A stretch of 7,695 nt of DNA. Origin: Gammaproteobacteria bacterium (GTDB lineage Bacteria > Pseudomonadota > Gammaproteobacteria > Chromatiales > Chromatiaceae). The notes below the pieces were generated by a model, which made no database searches, had not been told where the DNA came from, and worked only from the letters and a program-made list of their open reading frames with translations. The first letter of the stretch is position 1; each line of letters begins with the position of its first letter. Location of the stretch: NCBI GenBank assembly GCA_019136395.1, contig JAGVUH010000483.1, forward strand, positions 1-7,695, written 5' to 3'. The translations under genes were made by a program, and so were the position numbers. Positions 5,901-7,695 of the stretch are shown here, piece after piece.

Positions 5901-7695
5901 TCAGGGTTGGTACTGAAAACGCCAGACATTATGGATGCGGGGGTTGCGGGCGAAGTCCTTGGGCAGGGTGGCGGCGGTGAGGTCGCGGATCTCCAGCCCG
6001 GCCAGCATATCGCGCTCATCCTGCTTCTTTGGCCCATTCAGCCCATCCGGTTCCTGACGCTGATCTGACCCCGCTGGCCCGCCGGGACCCTTTCCGGGGG
6101 CCACCGGCCAGATGCTGACGCGAGGGACAGGTGCCGTGCCCAAGGCGGCGGCCAGGGCCTCCCGGTCCAGCCGGAACCGGCGCAGGTTATTGGAAAAGAT
6201 CAGGATGCCGCCGGGCTCCAGCAGCCGCAGGGCATCGCGCAGCAAGAGCGCCTGGTCGCGCTGGATGTCCAGGGTCCCGGTCATGCGCTTGGAGGTGGAA
6301 AAACTGGGCGGGTCGAGGAGGATCAGCCCCCAGCGCCGCCCCCCGGCGACCTCCCGGGGCCAGGTCAGGCAGTCCGCCTGGATGAGTTCGTGTCGCCGGC
6401 CAGCGAAGCCATTGAGGGCCAGGTTGCGGCCCGCCCAGTCCAGATAGGTGCGCGACAGGTCCACCGTGGTGGTGCTCAGGGCCCCCCCGGCGGCGGCGTG
6501 AACGCTGGCGGTGCCGGTGTAGCCAAAGAGATTGAGGAAGTGCCGGCCCGCCGCCAGTTCGCCGATCAGGCGGCGGACCAGGCGGTGGTCCAGAAACAGG
6601 CCGGTGTCGAGATAGTCCTCGAAATTCACCAGAAACTTGAGGCCCCGCTCCTGGACCTGGAAGAAGCGGCGCTGATGGTCCAGGCGTTCGTACTGCTCCT
6701 TGCCGCGCTGGCGGCGGCGTACGCGCAGGAAGAGTTGCGCGGGCGGGATTTCCAGCACCTCGGGGATGACACCCAGGGCCTCCCGCAGCCGGCGGCGGGC
6801 GTCCCGGGGGTCGATGCTGGCGGGGGCCTCGTACTCCTGGACGTTGGCGATGCGCTCCCCGTCCAGGGTGGTGTAGAGATCCAGGGCGAGGTTGTACTCG
6901 GGCAGGTCGGCGTCGTAGAGCCGGTAACAGTCCACCCCCTCGCGCCGGCGCCATTTGTCCAGGCTTTTGAGATTCTTGCGCAGGCGGTTGGCCAGCATCT
7001 CCGCCCCGGGGCCGCGCTGGGCGGGGGGTAGGGGGCGGGGCTGGTCGGCGACGAAGTCCTCTTCCCGCACCCTGAAGTGCAACAGCCGGCAGGGGAGGGG
7101 GCCGTTGTACAGGCTGTGGTAGCCCTGGGCCCGCAGCCCCAGGGCGGCCCGCCAGCCGCGGAAGCGTTCCTGCAGGACCTGGCCCAGCAGGGCGTAGAGG
7201 CCCGGCAGTTCCGCCGCCTCGCCCAGCCGTTCGCCATAGGGGGGATTGGTCACCACCAGCCCCCGGTCGTCCGCGCGACCCGGCGCGGCCTCACGCAGCT
7301 CCCGGCACTCAAAATGGACCCGACCGGCCAGGCCGGCCTGGGCCAGGTTGTCGTTGGCGGCGCGGATCGCCGCCGGGTCCCGGTCATAGCCGCGAATCGC
7401 GCCCCCCTCGGCCGCCAGCCGGGCCAGGCCGGCACGGCGCCGCTCCCGGGCCTCCGCCAGCAGCCCCTCCCAGGGGCCGGGCTCATGGCCGCGCCAGCCC
7501 GTCAGGCCCCAGTGGTGGTGGCCCAGACCGGGGGCGATGTCGGCCGCGATCAGCGCCCCTTCAAGGCACAGGGTGCCGGATCCGCAAAGGGGATCGACCA
7601 GGGCGGCCCCCGCCGCGGCCAGTTCCGGCCAACCGGCGCGCAGAAGGATGGCGGCGGCGAGGTTCTCCTTGAGGGGGGCGGCGCTCCCCAGCCGG
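5901..7695 (-). CDS. rlmL: Bifunctional 23S rRNA methyltransferase RlmKL, 5' end truncated by window edge
   Basis: RlmKL is a fused enzyme: the RlmL half makes m2G2445 and the RlmK half m7G2069 in 23S rRNA (E. coli numbering). The visible 597 residues start at the PLKENLAAAI segment (7647-7676), so roughly 170 N-terminal residues with the THUMP domain and the start codon lie beyond the right edge; E. coli RlmKL has 702. RlmL signatures are the SAM motif VDPLCGSGT (about 7575-7605) and NPPY (7236-7247, in VVTNPPYGERL). Then come the NRLRKNLK and YRLYDADLPEYNLALD link, and the RlmK half: YLDTGLFLDHR, the SAM motif LNLFGYTGTASVHAA, TTTVDLSRTYLDWA, DPPSF (6300-6314), SNNLRRFR and the C-terminal DFARNPRIHNVWRF. 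The gene converges on the HAD gene with 12 bp between stop codons. An insertion of about 35 residues near the C-terminus is listed separately. Confidence 0.97.
   Translation of the reverse strand, partial: RLGSAAPLKENLAAAILLRAGWPELAAAGAALVDPLCGSGTLCLEGALIAADIAPGLGHHHWGLTGWRGHEPGPWEGLLAEARERRRAGLARLAAEGGAIRGYDRDPAAIRAANDNLAQAGLAGRVHFECRELREAAPGRADDRGLVVTNPPYGERLGEAAELPGLYALLGQVLQERFRGWRAALGLRAQGYHSLYNGPLPCRLLHFRVREEDFVADQPRPLPPAQRGPGAEMLANRLRKNLKSLDKWRRREGVDCYRLYDADLPEYNLALDLYTTLDGERIANVQEYEAPASIDPRDARRRLREALGVIPEVLEIPPAQLFLRVRRRQRGKEQYERLDHQRRFFQVQERGLKFLVNFEDYLDTGLFLDHRLVRRLIGELAAGRHFLNLFGYTGTASVHAAAGGALSTTTVDLSRTYLDWAGRNLALNGFAGRRHELIQADCLTWPREVAGGRRWGLILLDPPSFSTSKRMTGTLDIQRDQALLLRDALRLLEPGGILIFSNNLRRFRLDREALAAALGTAPVPRVSIWPVAPGKGPGGPAGSDQRQEPDGLNGPKKQDERDMLAGLEIRDLTAATLPKDFARNPRIHNVWRFQYQP
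6003..6107 (-). other. In-frame insertion near the RlmK C-terminus
   Basis: Between SNNLRRFRLDREAL and the conserved LPKDFARNPRIHNVW block there are about 35 extra residues compared with E. coli RlmKL as I remember it. They are rich in Gly, Pro, Asp, Gln and Lys (for example GSDQRQEPDGLNGPKKQDER) and look like a disordered surface loop. Codons in its C-terminal part (TCA, GAT, CGT, GAA, AAT, CCA, AAG) are less GC-ending than in the flanking gene, which suggests a later insertion kept in frame. The exact edges are approximate. Confidence 0.5.

Noticed and set aside
5888..5908. AACCC/GGGTT inverted repeat between the HAD gene and rlmL as a bidirectional terminator
   Set aside because: Only 5 bp of stem, an 11-base loop and no T-run on either side.

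Overview
The window is visibly GC-rich. It carries four housekeeping genes of a gammaproteobacterial type, and I see no phage, transposon, CRISPR array, tRNA or rRNA in it. The proteins align closely with the Escherichia coli and Pseudomonas versions as I remember them. High GC, a long disordered RNase E tail and a HAD hydrolase next to rluC suggest a GC-rich gammaproteobacterium, perhaps a Chromatiales-type (purple sulfur) lineage. The species-level guess is low confidence.

Layout. Positions 3426 down to 1 (minus strand) hold rne, encoding ribonuclease E. Its conserved catalytic half is complete, and a very long, Arg/Glu/Pro-rich C-terminal tail runs off the left edge. A 573-bp non-coding divergent region (3427-3999) holds the rne leader and the upstream region of rluC. 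rluC (23S rRNA pseudouridine synthase) is on the plus strand at 4000-4977. A 251-bp gap with a sharply AT-rich island follows. A HAD-superfamily phosphatase is at 5229-5888 on the plus strand. Twelve bases further on, and convergent with it, is rlmL (rlmKL, the two-domain 23S rRNA methyltransferase), on the minus strand from the right edge down to 5901, with its N-terminus missing.

How the genes relate. Three of the four act on RNA: RNase E degrades mRNA and matures rRNA and tRNA, RluC places pseudouridines in 23S rRNA, and RlmKL methylates two guanosines in 23S rRNA. The divergent rne/rluC pair followed by a HAD gene is, as I recall, the Pseudomonas arrangement, where sppA and maf come next. 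Here that run is broken by rlmL.

I found no new multi-gene system. The points that stand out are: a polyampholytic RREEx pentapeptide array and two RGG boxes in the RNase E tail; a G-quadruplex motif and inverted repeats in the rne leader; a palindrome in an AT-rich island flanked by imperfect direct repeats between rluC and the HAD gene; and an in-frame insertion with atypical codons near the RlmK C-terminus. The long antisense reading frames over rne and rlmL are by-products of high GC and are not annotated.
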